39,071 nucleotides of DNA from Pirellulaceae bacterium (GTDB taxonomy: Bacteria > Planctomycetota > Planctomycetia > Pirellulales > Pirellulaceae), in the NCBI GenBank assembly GCA_022446825.1, contig JAKVBY010000038.1, positions 45,945-85,015 on the forward strand. The letters are read 5' to 3'. Position 1 is the stretch's first letter, and each line of letters opens with the position of its first letter. Below, one piece after another: positions 16,509 through 25,294 of this stretch. The notes under the pieces were generated by a model. That model was not told where the DNA came from and ran no database searches. It saw nothing but the letters and a program-made list of their open reading frames with translations. A program made the translations under genes and the position numbers.

Positions 16509-18068
16509 ATGAAAAACAAACGACCTGACAAAAATTTCAAGCGTCGAGACATGCTTAAGGGTGCAGCGGCTCTCTCTTTCAGTGCGGCCAACACAAAATT
16601 GCCAACCCTGAAAGCGGAGGCCTCAAAAACTGAACGTGACAACTCACTAATTATCACCGAAAATCAAAACGCTGGCTCAACAGATTGGCAATTGACACGC
16701 GTCCGCATGAACACGGGTGACATCCATTCTGGTATGCGTTCACCGTGGATCGAAGGCTACTGCTCGCGACAAAGCGTTTCGACTGGTGAGCAAATCGACA
16801 TTATGGTGTCGACCAACCCACCACAAGAATTTGTCATCGAGATCTTTCGAACAGGCTATTATCAAGGCTGCGGTGCGCGATCAATGAAGACTCTGGGACC
16901 TTTTTCAGGAAGGACTTATAAAACACCCGCACCTGGGGAAAAAAATATTCATGAATGCCAATGGGAACCGACAACCACCATTACCATTCCAGAAGATTGG
17001 CCCAGTGGTGTCTATCTGGGGAGACTGTCAACGACCTCCGATCAGAGTGGCTGTGGATATTGGCAGAGCTACGTCATCTTCATTGTCCGCGACGACCGGC
17101 CGGCCGACATCCTGTTTCAATGTTCTGACAACACTTGGCAAGCCTACAATCTATGGCCCGACAGACATTCCCTATACACACATCCCGATGGTCATCTAGG
17201 TCCCTGGGCTGATGTTAGTTTTGATCGCCCCTACGCAAAGTACGCGCAAATTTATGATAATCCCCAATCGGTGGGATCCGGCGAATGGCTGTGCTTTGAA
17301 TTTCCGTTCGCCTATTGGTTAGAACAGCACGGCTACGACGTGAGCTATTGCTCCAACAGCGACATGATCACACCAGAACGCGGTTTAAAATGCAAAGCCT
17401 TTCTGAGTGTGGGTCATGACGAGTACTGGGATCTACGACAGTACAAAAGTGTCACTACCATGCGCGATGCAGGAGTGAATCTACTATTCTTTTCAGGCAA
17501 CTCGGTATGTTGGATTTCTCCTTTTCGGAACGGTGTTAACGGTGATCCAAATCGCATCATCTACCGCGCCGGACCATTCGGTGGGAACTATCAATATGCC
17601 CTGGGACGCGAACGAGACTTCGGTCCATTCCCCCAACGCGGTCCAGATGAAGGATATTTAATGGGTGCGAGGAATGTTGAACCGGTCAACGGTGGTGGTG
17701 ATTGGACCGTCTCCGAGCCAGACCATTGGATTTTTTCCGACACCGGAATGAAAAAGGGGGATCGCATTCCAGGTTTAATCGGCTGGGAATTTCATGGCGA
17801 CCCACCCAGCGACCTTAATGGGCTCGAAATTGTCGCCGAAGGCCAAGCGCTTCACAACGGCGTACAACCGCAACATTGGGCTGCCACGATCTACCCGGGC
17901 CCGGAAAATAATTTTGTCTTCAACGCGGCAACCATTTTCTGGTGTCAAGGATTAGCTAGGCCACCTGGACATATGCTACCTTGGACACACTGGTCGAGGC
18001 CCCACGGACCTGATCGACGGGTACAACAAATAACGTCTAATCTCTTACAACGTGCAACCCTTGATTAA
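16509..18068 (+). CDS. Tat-exported N,N-dimethylformamidase large-subunit-like protein
   Basis: The protein (519 residues from the ATG at 16509; a TTG three codons earlier is possible) starts with a twin-arginine leader, KRRDMLKGAAALSFSAAN. The body resembles the C-terminal domain of the N,N-dimethylformamidase beta subunit: FRTGYYQGCGARSM, CSDNTWQAYNLWPDRHSLY, the tract DVSYCSNSDM, SVGHDEYWDL and FFSGNSVCWI. In the true enzyme that domain carries a mononuclear iron with Tyr/Glu ligands and works with a small alpha subunit, which is not encoded nearby. Most exported members of this family have unknown substrates, so amidase activity is only a possibility. Flanking genes do not suggest a pathway. 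Confidence 0.82.
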   Translation: MKNKRPDKNFKRRDMLKGAAALSFSAANTKLPTLKAEASKTERDNSLIITENQNAGSTDWQLTRVRMNTGDIHSGMRSPWIEGYCSRQSVSTGEQIDIMVSTNPPQEFVIEIFRTGYYQGCGARSMKTLGPFSGRTYKTPAPGEKNIHECQWEPTTTITIPEDWPSGVYLGRLSTTSDQSGCGYWQSYVIFIVRDDRPADILFQCSDNTWQAYNLWPDRHSLYTHPDGHLGPWADVSFDRPYAKYAQIYDNPQSVGSGEWLCFEFPFAYWLEQHGYDVSYCSNSDMITPERGLKCKAFLSVGHDEYWDLRQYKSVTTMRDAGVNLLFFSGNSVCWISPFRNGVNGDPNRIIYRAGPFGGNYQYALGRERDFGPFPQRGPDEGYLMGARNVEPVNGGGDWTVSEPDHWIFSDTGMKKGDRIPGLIGWEFHGDPPSDLNGLEIVAEGQALHNGVQPQHWAATIYPGPENNFVFNAATIFWCQGLARPPGHMLPWTHWSRPHGPDRRVQQITSNLLQRATLD

Positions 18069-18279
18069 GATTTTGGTGTTATGTAACGCACCTGGCACAC
18101 GAACTTTTTGCCTGCTAAGCCATGACAATTAACGAAAGCTGAGCAAGATAATTAGAGAAGTATTTTGTCTACCGATTTCTACGGCTCACTACTGGCTAAG
18201 CAACAGAAACAACTGCATGCGATAAGGCTATCATTTTGAGCATCAGTTTCACAATTCAAACATCACGGAAGAAGCTGTT

Positions 18280-18960
18280 TTGAAACGCCAATACCAATTC
18301 ACGACGAAGATTCTAGCTCTTGGAATCGCCATCACACTTTGGGTTTTGTTTCGGACACTGCGGACTCATTTCTGCACATCCGATCCAGCCACCAATCCCT
18401 ACAAGAGCCCTGGCGAAGAACGATTTCTCTATTCGGTATGGCACGATTCGATGATTATTCCCGCCTTTGCAGGTAAGCATCCTTGCACCATGGCGTTAAC
18501 GAGCCAGCATGCAGATGGGTCATTAGTTGCACACGTGCTGAAGTTACATAATATTCCAGCAATCCGAGGTTCAACCAACCGCATCTCAATTAGAGCAACC
18601 CGTGACTTAATGGAGAGCGCAGCAGAAAACCACATCGTCATCACACCAGACGGTCCCCGTGGTCCAAATCGACAGATGAGTAAAGGTATCGCTTTCCTTG
18701 CTTCACGAACTGGCCGGGCAGTGGTCCCCACCGCTTATAGTTGCTCCCGATGCTGGAGATTCAAGGGCAGTTGGACAGACTTAATCATTCCGAAACCCTT
18801 TGCCAAAGTCTTTCTTCTGGCCGGCCCTCCCATTTACATTCCCCCCGGCATAGCAGCGGAGCAACTTCAAGAATACATCACCAGGATTCAGGACAGCATG
18901 GACCAACTTGACCATCAGGCAGAAACCAAATTGCATCCCGAACCGATCCCCACCTGCTGA
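18280..18960 (+). CDS. Lysophospholipid acyltransferase family protein (DUF374)
   Basis: A 226-residue membrane-associated acyltransferase of the DUF374/LPLAT type. The N-terminal hydrophobic segment (about residues 11-24) is followed by the block LYSVWHDSMIIP, in place of the usual HX4D, then SQHADGSLVAHVLKLHNI, IRGSTNR and TPDGPRGPNRQMSKGIAFLA. These are the substrate- and acyl-donor-site motifs of the family. In Gram-negative bacteria such proteins act on lipid A or phospholipid precursors at the inner membrane; which lipid applies here is unknown. Start is a TTG with GGAAGA about 8 nt upstream. Confidence 0.88.
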   Translation: MKRQYQFTTKILALGIAITLWVLFRTLRTHFCTSDPATNPYKSPGEERFLYSVWHDSMIIPAFAGKHPCTMALTSQHADGSLVAHVLKLHNIPAIRGSTNRISIRATRDLMESAAENHIVITPDGPRGPNRQMSKGIAFLASRTGRAVVPTAYSCSRCWRFKGSWTDLIIPKPFAKVFLLAGPPIYIPPGIAAEQLQEYITRIQDSMDQLDHQAETKLHPEPIPTC

Positions 18961-19007
18961 AGGCATGGAACGTTCCTGGCACCGTTCGTATCCGCTTGCC
19001 AAACGAC

Positions 19008-20711
19008 TTACTTTACCGACAAGCCATAGCGATAATGGATGTAATCGATAAGAAACGTTTGGTACATCGGACCACCGGGAGGCGCGCCGTACATTCGTCC
19101 GGTCACTGTGCTCCAATTGTGCATGCCAAACATCCCGATCCCCGTTCCCAAAATTTCTCCTACGTCACAAATGCGTGAAAGGCTCCAAGGAGCTTTCGGA
19201 TCACTGCGGAAACCGAGGCGTACGTGACGTTCGTCAATGCATTGAATCAACATCCTCAGCGGTTTGTGGCCGAACACCGTTGCAGACAATTCATGCTCGA
19301 ATTCCAGCTTGAAAAGCGATTCTCGAAACAACGTGTACTTACCCGCCTGCGGATTATTTTGGACACCTGGCAACCAAAGTCCCCGCTGCTTGCCTTGGTC
19401 ATCCACCACAATAAAGTTCATGAAGAAGTTCCAAGGAATATCGTCATCAGGCGCTTCAAAACAGACTTCAATCTCCCACGGAGGTGGGTAGTTTTTCAGG
19501 TCGAGTTGCGAGCCCCCCGCAACTCCAAAACCAGTTCCCAATCCCGGACCAAGTAATTTCAGCATCAAGTGACCAGGATGAGAATGGGTGTCCATTAACG
19601 TACATTGTTCTTGGACTTGCCATTTCGCCAAATAACCAAGAATATCGAAGTCATCCGAAAGCGCTTCGAACGGACGCGGCGGGGCATCAAAAAATACACA
19701 GTAATCGACATAGTATTCGTAGTTAGGATCGGGTGGTTCGGGATTTGGTGCATGAATCGTTGCAAGACGATTAGCCTCCGATGGGGGCTTACCAACAAAC
19801 AACGGGTGCGGCCCTTTTTTTTGTGGGATTTGACGACACAACTCATCAGGAATCCAGCGGTCAGCAGAAATAATCGGCCCCAGTTCCCAGATTCCAGTAA
19901 TCTTTCCAAAAGCAGAACAGTCGATGTGACGCATGTTCCAGCCGTGGGACGCATCAAACTTGATACCGACAGAAATCTGTGTGGGGCTCTGTACCACACA
20001 ACGAAAGAAAAGCTGCGGACTTGCGGGTCCCCCGTACTTTGCCCCATCTCCGATCCAGACATAGGGAATCTCCCAGTCGCCCATCACCGTATAACCCAAA
20101 TCGCCACGGCCCCAAACTAGGTAAGTTTCCGGGTGCGGCTCCTTGGAATACTGAGGCAATCCAATACCAGCCTCTCCCGTCGAACCAAGATGAACCACAA
20201 GCAGCTGAAAATCTCGAGTCTTGGGAGGTCTTTGCAAGCGGTCTTCTGGCCACTCCTCAGGTTCTGAAAACGTCAACGCCACGTTCAAACCAATTGCCGT
20301 ATTGACCTGCGTTGCAACGCCGACTCCAGCTGTCGCATTAAAACTCTGTACTAAGGATGTTTGAAACTCCCAAGGTAAGCGAAAGTCTTCGATGCCAATC
20401 GGCTCGGCAAGAATGCCTTTGACATCTTGGCCTTTCCCAGCTTCATAAATCGTCACTAAACCGGGATGCGTCTCGGTCGAACACTCTTGAATATTGTTGC
20501 TGGGAACAAAGCTCCAGGGAGCAAGATCGCCACCCGGAAGGTTGAAGTGTTGGTCGAATTGATCAATTTGAGATGCTTTGCCTGGTGGTGATTTGGCCTG
20601 CCGCAAAGACAAACTTTCGCTTTGTGCTTCCGCAGGTGGCGGCAACAAAAAGAGTAGATCACTGAAGAATATCAGTCCCCAAAAAGAAAACGCACGCAGT
20701 CGTAATTTCAT
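19008..20711 (-). CDS. Secreted protein of two related beta-rich halves, unknown function
   Basis: I do not recognise a named family. The 567-residue protein has a signal peptide ending near PPPAEAQS (residue 29). The rest seems to be an ancient duplication: half one (about 60-345) runs from LAPWSFV through STETHPGLVTIY, FDASHGWNMRHIDCSAFGKI and ends at YYVDYCVFFD; half two (about 361-567) runs from LAKWQVQ through THSHPGHLMLKL, SDPKAPWSLSRICDVGEIL and ends at FLIDYIHYRYG. The same landmarks come in the same order at similar spacing. Predominantly short beta-strand-like segments and frequent Trp suggest jelly-roll folds such as those binding or cutting glycans, but no catalytic motif is clear. 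It is convergent with the DUF374 gene, 47 nt away. A DUF1583-type planctomycete protein is a possibility I cannot confirm. Confidence 0.75.
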   Translation of the reverse strand: MKLRLRAFSFWGLIFFSDLLFLLPPPAEAQSESLSLRQAKSPPGKASQIDQFDQHFNLPGGDLAPWSFVPSNNIQECSTETHPGLVTIYEAGKGQDVKGILAEPIGIEDFRLPWEFQTSLVQSFNATAGVGVATQVNTAIGLNVALTFSEPEEWPEDRLQRPPKTRDFQLLVVHLGSTGEAGIGLPQYSKEPHPETYLVWGRGDLGYTVMGDWEIPYVWIGDGAKYGGPASPQLFFRCVVQSPTQISVGIKFDASHGWNMRHIDCSAFGKITGIWELGPIISADRWIPDELCRQIPQKKGPHPLFVGKPPSEANRLATIHAPNPEPPDPNYEYYVDYCVFFDAPPRPFEALSDDFDILGYLAKWQVQEQCTLMDTHSHPGHLMLKLLGPGLGTGFGVAGGSQLDLKNYPPPWEIEVCFEAPDDDIPWNFFMNFIVVDDQGKQRGLWLPGVQNNPQAGKYTLFRESLFKLEFEHELSATVFGHKPLRMLIQCIDERHVRLGFRSDPKAPWSLSRICDVGEILGTGIGMFGMHNWSTVTGRMYGAPPGGPMYQTFLIDYIHYRYGLSVK

Positions 20712-21432
20712 TGGATTCTTTCACGGCATAGATTGACCAACACACGAACAGCTGGCTTTTGGCCAAACCGACTGGGTGCCTCAAGACCCTTGCCGGTTTC
20801 ACGACAATTATGTTTGAAGCAAACACAGAGTCCAACAGTAAGGAACTGCACGGATTCTAAGTCATCGCTGAGGCGACAGGAAACCCGTCCACGCACTATT
20901 TCCCAAACAACGATGCCAAGTCCACCAACAAGTGAGCCCTTATGACCTGAAGCCATGGAGAGCCACACCTCGCGTTGACTGGGCTACAACTCTCCAATAA
21001 CACAGCTGGTCTCAGAATGGTGAAATCGCCTTATTTCATACGTCCCAAAGACCGTTTTCACAGGCACCAGTGAAAACTTCTCTGGCTCAGGCAAGACCTA
21101 TCCTATGCTCGATTGAATAACATAGGCCGCAGCAGACGACTCAGCATGTGGGACGCCTCCTTACTGGCTGTGATAAGGTTTCAGATCCACCAGTACCCCG
21201 TCGGCACTTTGTCGCCACCACGACCGTAAAAGACGCTTTGACAAGTCGTCTAGGGAGCACAAGAACCGTCGGAATTGAATGGTTCTCCTGCGGATCGGAG
21301 AAGCGCCAGGTATCGAGAATCTCTTCATTAAAGATCGGCGTTTTCTGAGAACCTTGCTTCTCTCAAGAAACCACGGTCTAATAAACTTCCTACCGGCTCG
21401 CCTTCTCTTATGAATTTCCTGGAGCGTATCTG
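20712..21432. other. Long divergent intergenic region, no recognisable gene
   Basis: 721 nt between divergent genes. Frames at 20733-20945 (+), 20708-20968 (-) and 21148-21348 (+) exist but have no family likeness, signal peptide or convincing composition. One notable structure is a perfect 8-bp hairpin at 21054-21077. The stretch is long for this window, and should contain two promoters; a small RNA or a decayed gene cannot be excluded. Confidence 0.5.
21054..21077. repeat. Perfect 8-bp inverted repeat
   Basis: GTTTTCAC (21054-21061) and GTGAAAAC (21070-21077) are exact reverse complements around the 8-nt loop AGGCACCA. It lies about 355 nt upstream of the sialidase start. It could be an operator for a dimeric regulator or an RNA hairpin; no T-run follows on either strand. 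Confidence 0.45.
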
Positions 21433-23016
21433 ATGAAGTGGTCCCTTTTGTGTTGGATTTTTGTCACCGTTCAACTCCTCTTACTCGACAAGTTTCAGCA
21501 CGTTCACGCAGCCGATTGGAGCGCCACTCAAAGTCAAAAAATTCATCCCGTTTTGGTCGGTAAAGATCACAATTCGCTGCTTGAGATCAAGATTGAGTCG
21601 GCAGAGAAATCTGTCTTTTTACATTCATTCACACTCTCCTTAAGCGGTTGTGACGATTTGAAAGAAATCGAATCGCTCCAAGTCTTCTCCACGGGCGAAA
21701 CCCAAAATGAGGATACTACTTTCCGTTTTGGCGCTGCTGTCCGGCCCGCAAAAACCGTCGTCATTTCTGGCAACATCCGATTACGGCAGGGAACCAACTT
21801 CTTTTGGATTTCTTGCCGATTACATCCTCAGGCCAACCTCGATCATCAAGTAGACGCCCATTGTACTCATATCAGGACTTCACAGGGTGAACTTCAACCC
21901 AGCGATGAAACGCCCGAGGTTCGCAAGCGGATCGGCTGGGCTTTACGGCAACATGGTGATGACGGTGTGCACACTTACCGGATTCCAGCACTCGCAACCA
22001 CGCCACAGGGCACATTGTTGTGTGTCTATGACGTGCGTCGTCGCGCTGGTCGCGACCTGCAAGAGGACATCGACATCGGCCTTCTACGCAGTACGGATGG
22101 AGGGCAAAACTGGGAGAGTCAGCAAATCATCATGGACATGCATGAGTACGGTGGTCTCCCTCAGGAAGAAAATGGCTGCAGTGATCCAGGCATTGTCGTA
22201 GACCCAAAAACAGGTGAGGTGTTCGTAGCGGCTGTCTGGACCAACGGACGACCAGGCACCCATCAATGGAATAAGGGTGGCTCGGAAGCCGGTTTTGGCA
22301 TCGACCAGACTGCACAATTTTTGATGGTGCGATCTCAGGATGACGGCAAGACTTGGTCGACTCCAGAAAATTTAACGCGACAATTAAAGCAAGAAAACTG
22401 GATTCTGTTTGCACCCTCTCCTCAACAAGGCATTGCCCTGCCCGATGGCACCCTAATTATGCCCAGCCAAGGTCGTGATGCTCAGGATCGCCATTTTTCA
22501 AACCTGATGATTAGTCGCGATCACGGGAATACCTGGAAATTGAGTGCGCCCGCCTCTTTCGAGAACACCGAATGTCAAGCAGTCTTGTTAGGCGACGGCT
22601 CCATCATGCTCAACTGCCGGACGGAACACTCGACGAAATTTCGCACCGTTGCAATCACGCAAGATCTTGGTCGCTCATGGACGGCACACCCGACCAACCG
22701 ACAGACGTTGATTGAGCCAAGTTGCAATGGAAGTACTTACCGATTTGATTATGTTCAAGGAGGCGAGAAGAAACACCTCCTGGTCTTCGCGAATCCGTAC
22801 TCACAAACGGGCCGAGAAAATCACACCCTCCGTTTTAGCTTTGATGATGGCATGACGTGGCCACGCGAACATCATCTGCTGCTGGATGTCGGGCGCGGCG
22901 CCGGTTATCCGAGCCTGAGTCGTGTCGGTGAGAATCACATTGGAATTGCTTATGAAGGAAGTCAGTCACATATAGTATTTCAGCGCATCGACCTCCTGGA
23001 ACATCTGGGCTTGTAG
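21433..23016 (+). CDS. Secreted sialidase (BNR/Asp-box, GH33-like) with N-terminal BNR-associated domain
   Basis: A 527-residue exported exo-sialidase. After the signal peptide (to about residue 27, VHAADW) comes a beta-sandwich resembling the N-terminal domain that accompanies BNR neuraminidases (about 28-160). The catalytic propeller shows the YRIP motif at residues 182-185 (R183 of the arginine triad), acidic DVRRRAGRDLQEDIDIG, a Glu in FENTECQAVLL, a second Arg in NCRTE, and a Tyr in GAGYPSL. Five Asp-boxes are present: STDGGQNW, SQDDGKTW, SRDHGNTW, TQDLGRSW and SFDDGMTW. The enzyme is expected to release terminal sialic acids from glycans outside the cytoplasm. Start ATG has GGAG about ten bases upstream. 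No sialic-acid uptake or nan genes are in this window. Confidence 0.93.
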   Translation: MKWSLLCWIFVTVQLLLLDKFQHVHAADWSATQSQKIHPVLVGKDHNSLLEIKIESAEKSVFLHSFTLSLSGCDDLKEIESLQVFSTGETQNEDTTFRFGAAVRPAKTVVISGNIRLRQGTNFFWISCRLHPQANLDHQVDAHCTHIRTSQGELQPSDETPEVRKRIGWALRQHGDDGVHTYRIPALATTPQGTLLCVYDVRRRAGRDLQEDIDIGLLRSTDGGQNWESQQIIMDMHEYGGLPQEENGCSDPGIVVDPKTGEVFVAAVWTNGRPGTHQWNKGGSEAGFGIDQTAQFLMVRSQDDGKTWSTPENLTRQLKQENWILFAPSPQQGIALPDGTLIMPSQGRDAQDRHFSNLMISRDHGNTWKLSAPASFENTECQAVLLGDGSIMLNCRTEHSTKFRTVAITQDLGRSWTAHPTNRQTLIEPSCNGSTYRFDYVQGGEKKHLLVFANPYSQTGRENHTLRFSFDDGMTWPREHHLLLDVGRGAGYPSLSRVGENHIGIAYEGSQSHIVFQRIDLLEHLGL

Positions 23017-23456
23017 CCTTGGTTTCCAACGATTGCGCGAAAAAGTCGCTCCTTACGCGGAACGGCTACGAAAAATACGTTTCTTCAAACTCCTTGAAGC
23101 GATTCCTGAAAACGCCACCTTCAGGTCCAGCCAACGGTGCAGCCAAAAAGATCACCAGTAGATCAGCACTCTGCTCTCGTTAGCACGGCATGTAGAGACT
23201 AGGTACCGCCATCGTCATTACCTGCAATTCATAGCATGCCGCCAAGCGAAAAGTTATTACGTGTCAGTTCGCTTAGCAATTCTTGCCGCGTTGACGTAGC
23301 CGCTAGGCAACGAGGTAACTCTGGCAGATGACAAGCGAATTTGAAGGGAAAACCCTCGAAGCAGGCCTGGCAGAGAGAGAAAAGCGACTGGTCGCCACAT
23401 GGTACGGGCGTACCTGGCAACCACTTTTTTCTTCGCCGCCTCTGCCCTCGATTGTT
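23017..23456. other. Convergent intergenic region, no gene seen
   Basis: 440 nt between the sialidase stop and the 3' end of the phytanoyl-CoA dioxygenase family gene. Overlapping short frames on both strands are Cys/Arg-rich and unconvincing. Candidate hairpins are CCTGAA (23105-23110) with TTCAGG (23120-23125), and the near-palindrome at 23401-23414 (GGTAC GGGC GTACC). Neither has a T-run. No tRNA found. Confidence 0.45.
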
Positions 23457-24359
23457 TCAGTGCTCCCACCTGCCGGGCGCAATCCCCACAGCATCCGTCT
23501 TCATTTTTGTCGGTTTGTGTGGTTGCTCCCAAACAACACCAGTGGTGTTCAAGCTCTGCAGGAACGGTTTGGCGATTTCCGGTGCAGCGGCAACGAGTGC
23601 CGTGTCCCACTCCTCAAGTGGTTGAATTGGTCCTGCCCAAGCTGGTCGGTAGCCAAATTGAATTAACTCCCGCGGCTGGGGATCCTTGTTGGGGTGGGTG
23701 GCGTGAAACATCATCGACGGAATGATGATCGCAGAACCCGCCGGACAGCAAAGAGTTCGTTCCCCAGGATGGGACTTATAGCGCACATAAGGGCTCGCAT
23801 CTTGATGAAACGACAAATGGGATCGCGGAATGACTCGGAAGGGCGCCCGCTCAGGCGTTAATTCATCCAAATAATACAGAACTCGTAACAATCGTGGAGA
23901 ACTTCCCTCAAACCCAAATATATCTGAACCATGTGGTTGGCCGTCGGTATGCATGGAAATCCCCGGCGATCCTGGCAACGTCCGCTGAAAGAATCCTCTG
24001 GTAAAAACAATGTCCGGCCCCATTAAATGGGACAAAAACTGAACGACGGTCGGCTGGCCTATCAATTCAGTAGCGGCGCGACTGTGCCACTGAGGTTGCT
24101 TGACCCCTATTGTCTGATAAACGCTATAGCTTTTGTGTGACATTTCCGCATCGGCTAATTCAGACTTTAATTGTGCAATCGTTGCTGTATCCAGAACGCC
24201 AGGCAATACCACATATCCTTCCACCTCAAAGTGCCGAACTTGTTCTGGCACTGTCATCGAATCAAAATCTGTTTCATCGATGTTCATGAAATGGATTTCC
24301 TCTTCCGGATCAATCGCCGGAATTTTTGTTTCATTCACGTCAAACTCCTCAAACACCAT
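23457..24359 (-). CDS. Phytanoyl-CoA dioxygenase family protein
   Basis: A Fe(II)/2-oxoglutarate-dependent oxygenase of the PhyH family. Iron ligands are visible as HTD (H137 and D139 with this start) in SMHTDGQPHG and a distal His in MMFHATHP (H219 or H222); the 2-oxoglutarate Arg is likely in PRELIQFGYRP. The N-terminal entry motif is HFEVEGYVVLPGVLD. Start choice is uncertain: the frame stays open for 72 codons upstream to an ATG at 24575, but family similarity begins around the ATG at 24359 used here (300 residues). Substrate is not predictable; in planctomycetes this family is large and mostly uncharacterised. It is divergent from the Arg-rich small gene. Confidence 0.85.
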   Translation of the reverse strand: MVFEEFDVNETKIPAIDPEEEIHFMNIDETDFDSMTVPEQVRHFEVEGYVVLPGVLDTATIAQLKSELADAEMSHKSYSVYQTIGVKQPQWHSRAATELIGQPTVVQFLSHLMGPDIVFTRGFFQRTLPGSPGISMHTDGQPHGSDIFGFEGSSPRLLRVLYYLDELTPERAPFRVIPRSHLSFHQDASPYVRYKSHPGERTLCCPAGSAIIIPSMMFHATHPNKDPQPRELIQFGYRPAWAGPIQPLEEWDTALVAAAPEIAKPFLQSLNTTGVVWEQPHKPTKMKTDAVGIAPGRWEH

Positions 24360-24671
24360 CACCAGACCAATCGGGACCACCAATCGCACCACACGTGTGC
24401 CTACGCTAAAGAAATCGCTTAGCCCGATCATGACTCGGTCCGACGTTACCGGCAAGAGGTACCTATAACAACCGCCACAACTACGGCCACCAAAAATCTG
24501 TCGACAATGCTCCGTATTGTGACGATTCAAACGATTGAATTCACCGACTGATTTATTTTTCATACTGAAAAACATCTCTGCCGATAAGTGCTCTTGCTAT
24601 GGAGCGGCTTTTTGAGAACGTCCACGGAAGGGCTGGTTTGACAAGATTCTCCTAGATGGAATGGATCGACC
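24360..24671. other. Divergent region with open 5' extension of the PhyH frame
   Basis: 312 nt between the assigned starts of two divergent genes. On the minus strand the PhyH frame stays open to 24575, encoding a Cys-containing stretch (CRQIFGGRSCGGCYRYL) and a hydrophobic run (RLVVPIGLVMVF). This may be a true N-terminal extension of the oxygenase. The remaining 96 nt should hold promoters. Confidence 0.4.
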
Positions 24672-25013
24672 ATGCCTAAAAACACATTTCGTATCGTTAC
24701 ACGTGGATCGAATGGGGACCTGCGAATCCGCGATTTTGATTCCGCTGAGCCATTACAAAAAGCGCATTCCCAAGTCGGAATTGACGACTGCAGTACAGAT
24801 CTTTCCCTCCGTGGCATGCCTGTTTTTCGCGGCTTGATCGGTCCCATTCCGGAAGGCAAGCATGTCGTCCGGTATGAATCACCAGAAGTGTTTGAAACGC
24901 TGACCAAAGAATGGACGGCGGCGAAAGTACCCAAACGACGACGACGGCGGCGCGTCACCGAAGAACAGCCAGCCAGTGACTCTGAACCACAATCGCAAAG
25001 CGTCAGGATCTGA
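24672..25013 (+). CDS. Conserved-looking small protein with Arg-rich tail
   Basis: A 113-residue protein of no family I can name. The first 85 residues look like a compact alpha/beta domain (FRIVTRGSNGDLRIRDFD, GKHVVRYESPEVFETLTKEW), followed by a basic tract KVPKRRRRRR and an acidic, Gln/Ser-rich C-terminus. The basic run suggests RNA or DNA contact, which is inference. The next gene, a Trm112-like protein, begins 2 nt after its stop, so the two are probably translated together. Confidence 0.7.
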   Translation: MPKNTFRIVTRGSNGDLRIRDFDSAEPLQKAHSQVGIDDCSTDLSLRGMPVFRGLIGPIPEGKHVVRYESPEVFETLTKEWTAAKVPKRRRRRRVTEEQPASDSEPQSQSVRI

Positions 25014-25015
25014 TC

Positions 25016-25294
25016 TTGATCAGCTCGACCTTTCTCACGATTGTGCGGTGCCCCATCCGTCATAGTGCATTGCACATGGCGGACTCAGCGTTGATCGCCG
25101 AAATTAATGTGGCGATTCAAGCTGGCAAAGCACAATCACTAAATGGCAACCCAATCAGGCAAAACCTCGACCACGGATTAATCAACGCTGATCGATCGTT
25201 ACTTTACCCAATTTTCAACGAGATCCCCACGCTCGTTTCTGACGCAGCTATTGACCTGGTGCCGTACCAGAAGGAACCCTCAGCCTCTCCATAA
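25016..25294 (+). CDS. Trm112-like small protein
   Basis: A 92-residue protein matching the Trm112/YcaR-like pattern: start ISSTFLTIVRCPIRHSALHMAD, then a helical middle (ALIAEINVAIQAGKA), and the hallmark LLYPIFNEIPTLVSDAAIDL at the end. Trm112 proteins in archaea and eukaryotes activate several methyltransferases; bacterial relatives are short and poorly studied. Only one Cys (RCP) remains of the zinc-binding set, so metal binding is doubtful. The TTG start at 25016 is supported by AGGA eight bases upstream and by coupling to the preceding gene. Confidence 0.75.
   Translation: MISSTFLTIVRCPIRHSALHMADSALIAEINVAIQAGKAQSLNGNPIRQNLDHGLINADRSLLYPIFNEIPTLVSDAAIDLVPYQKEPSASP

Noticed and set aside
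18967-18976. 10-bp palindrome GGAACGTTCC after the acyltransferase gene
   Set aside because: Perfect but short, and placed at a 3' end between convergent genes, where an operator is unlikely.
20708-20968. 86-codon minus-strand frame upstream of the secreted duplicated protein
   Set aside because: Sequence shows no signal, fold or family pattern and overlaps another frame of equal quality; probably chance.
23257-23610. 117-codon minus-strand frame near the end of the PhyH gene
   Set aside because: It overlaps the well-supported oxygenase in another frame and is Cys/Arg-rich, as shadow frames often are.
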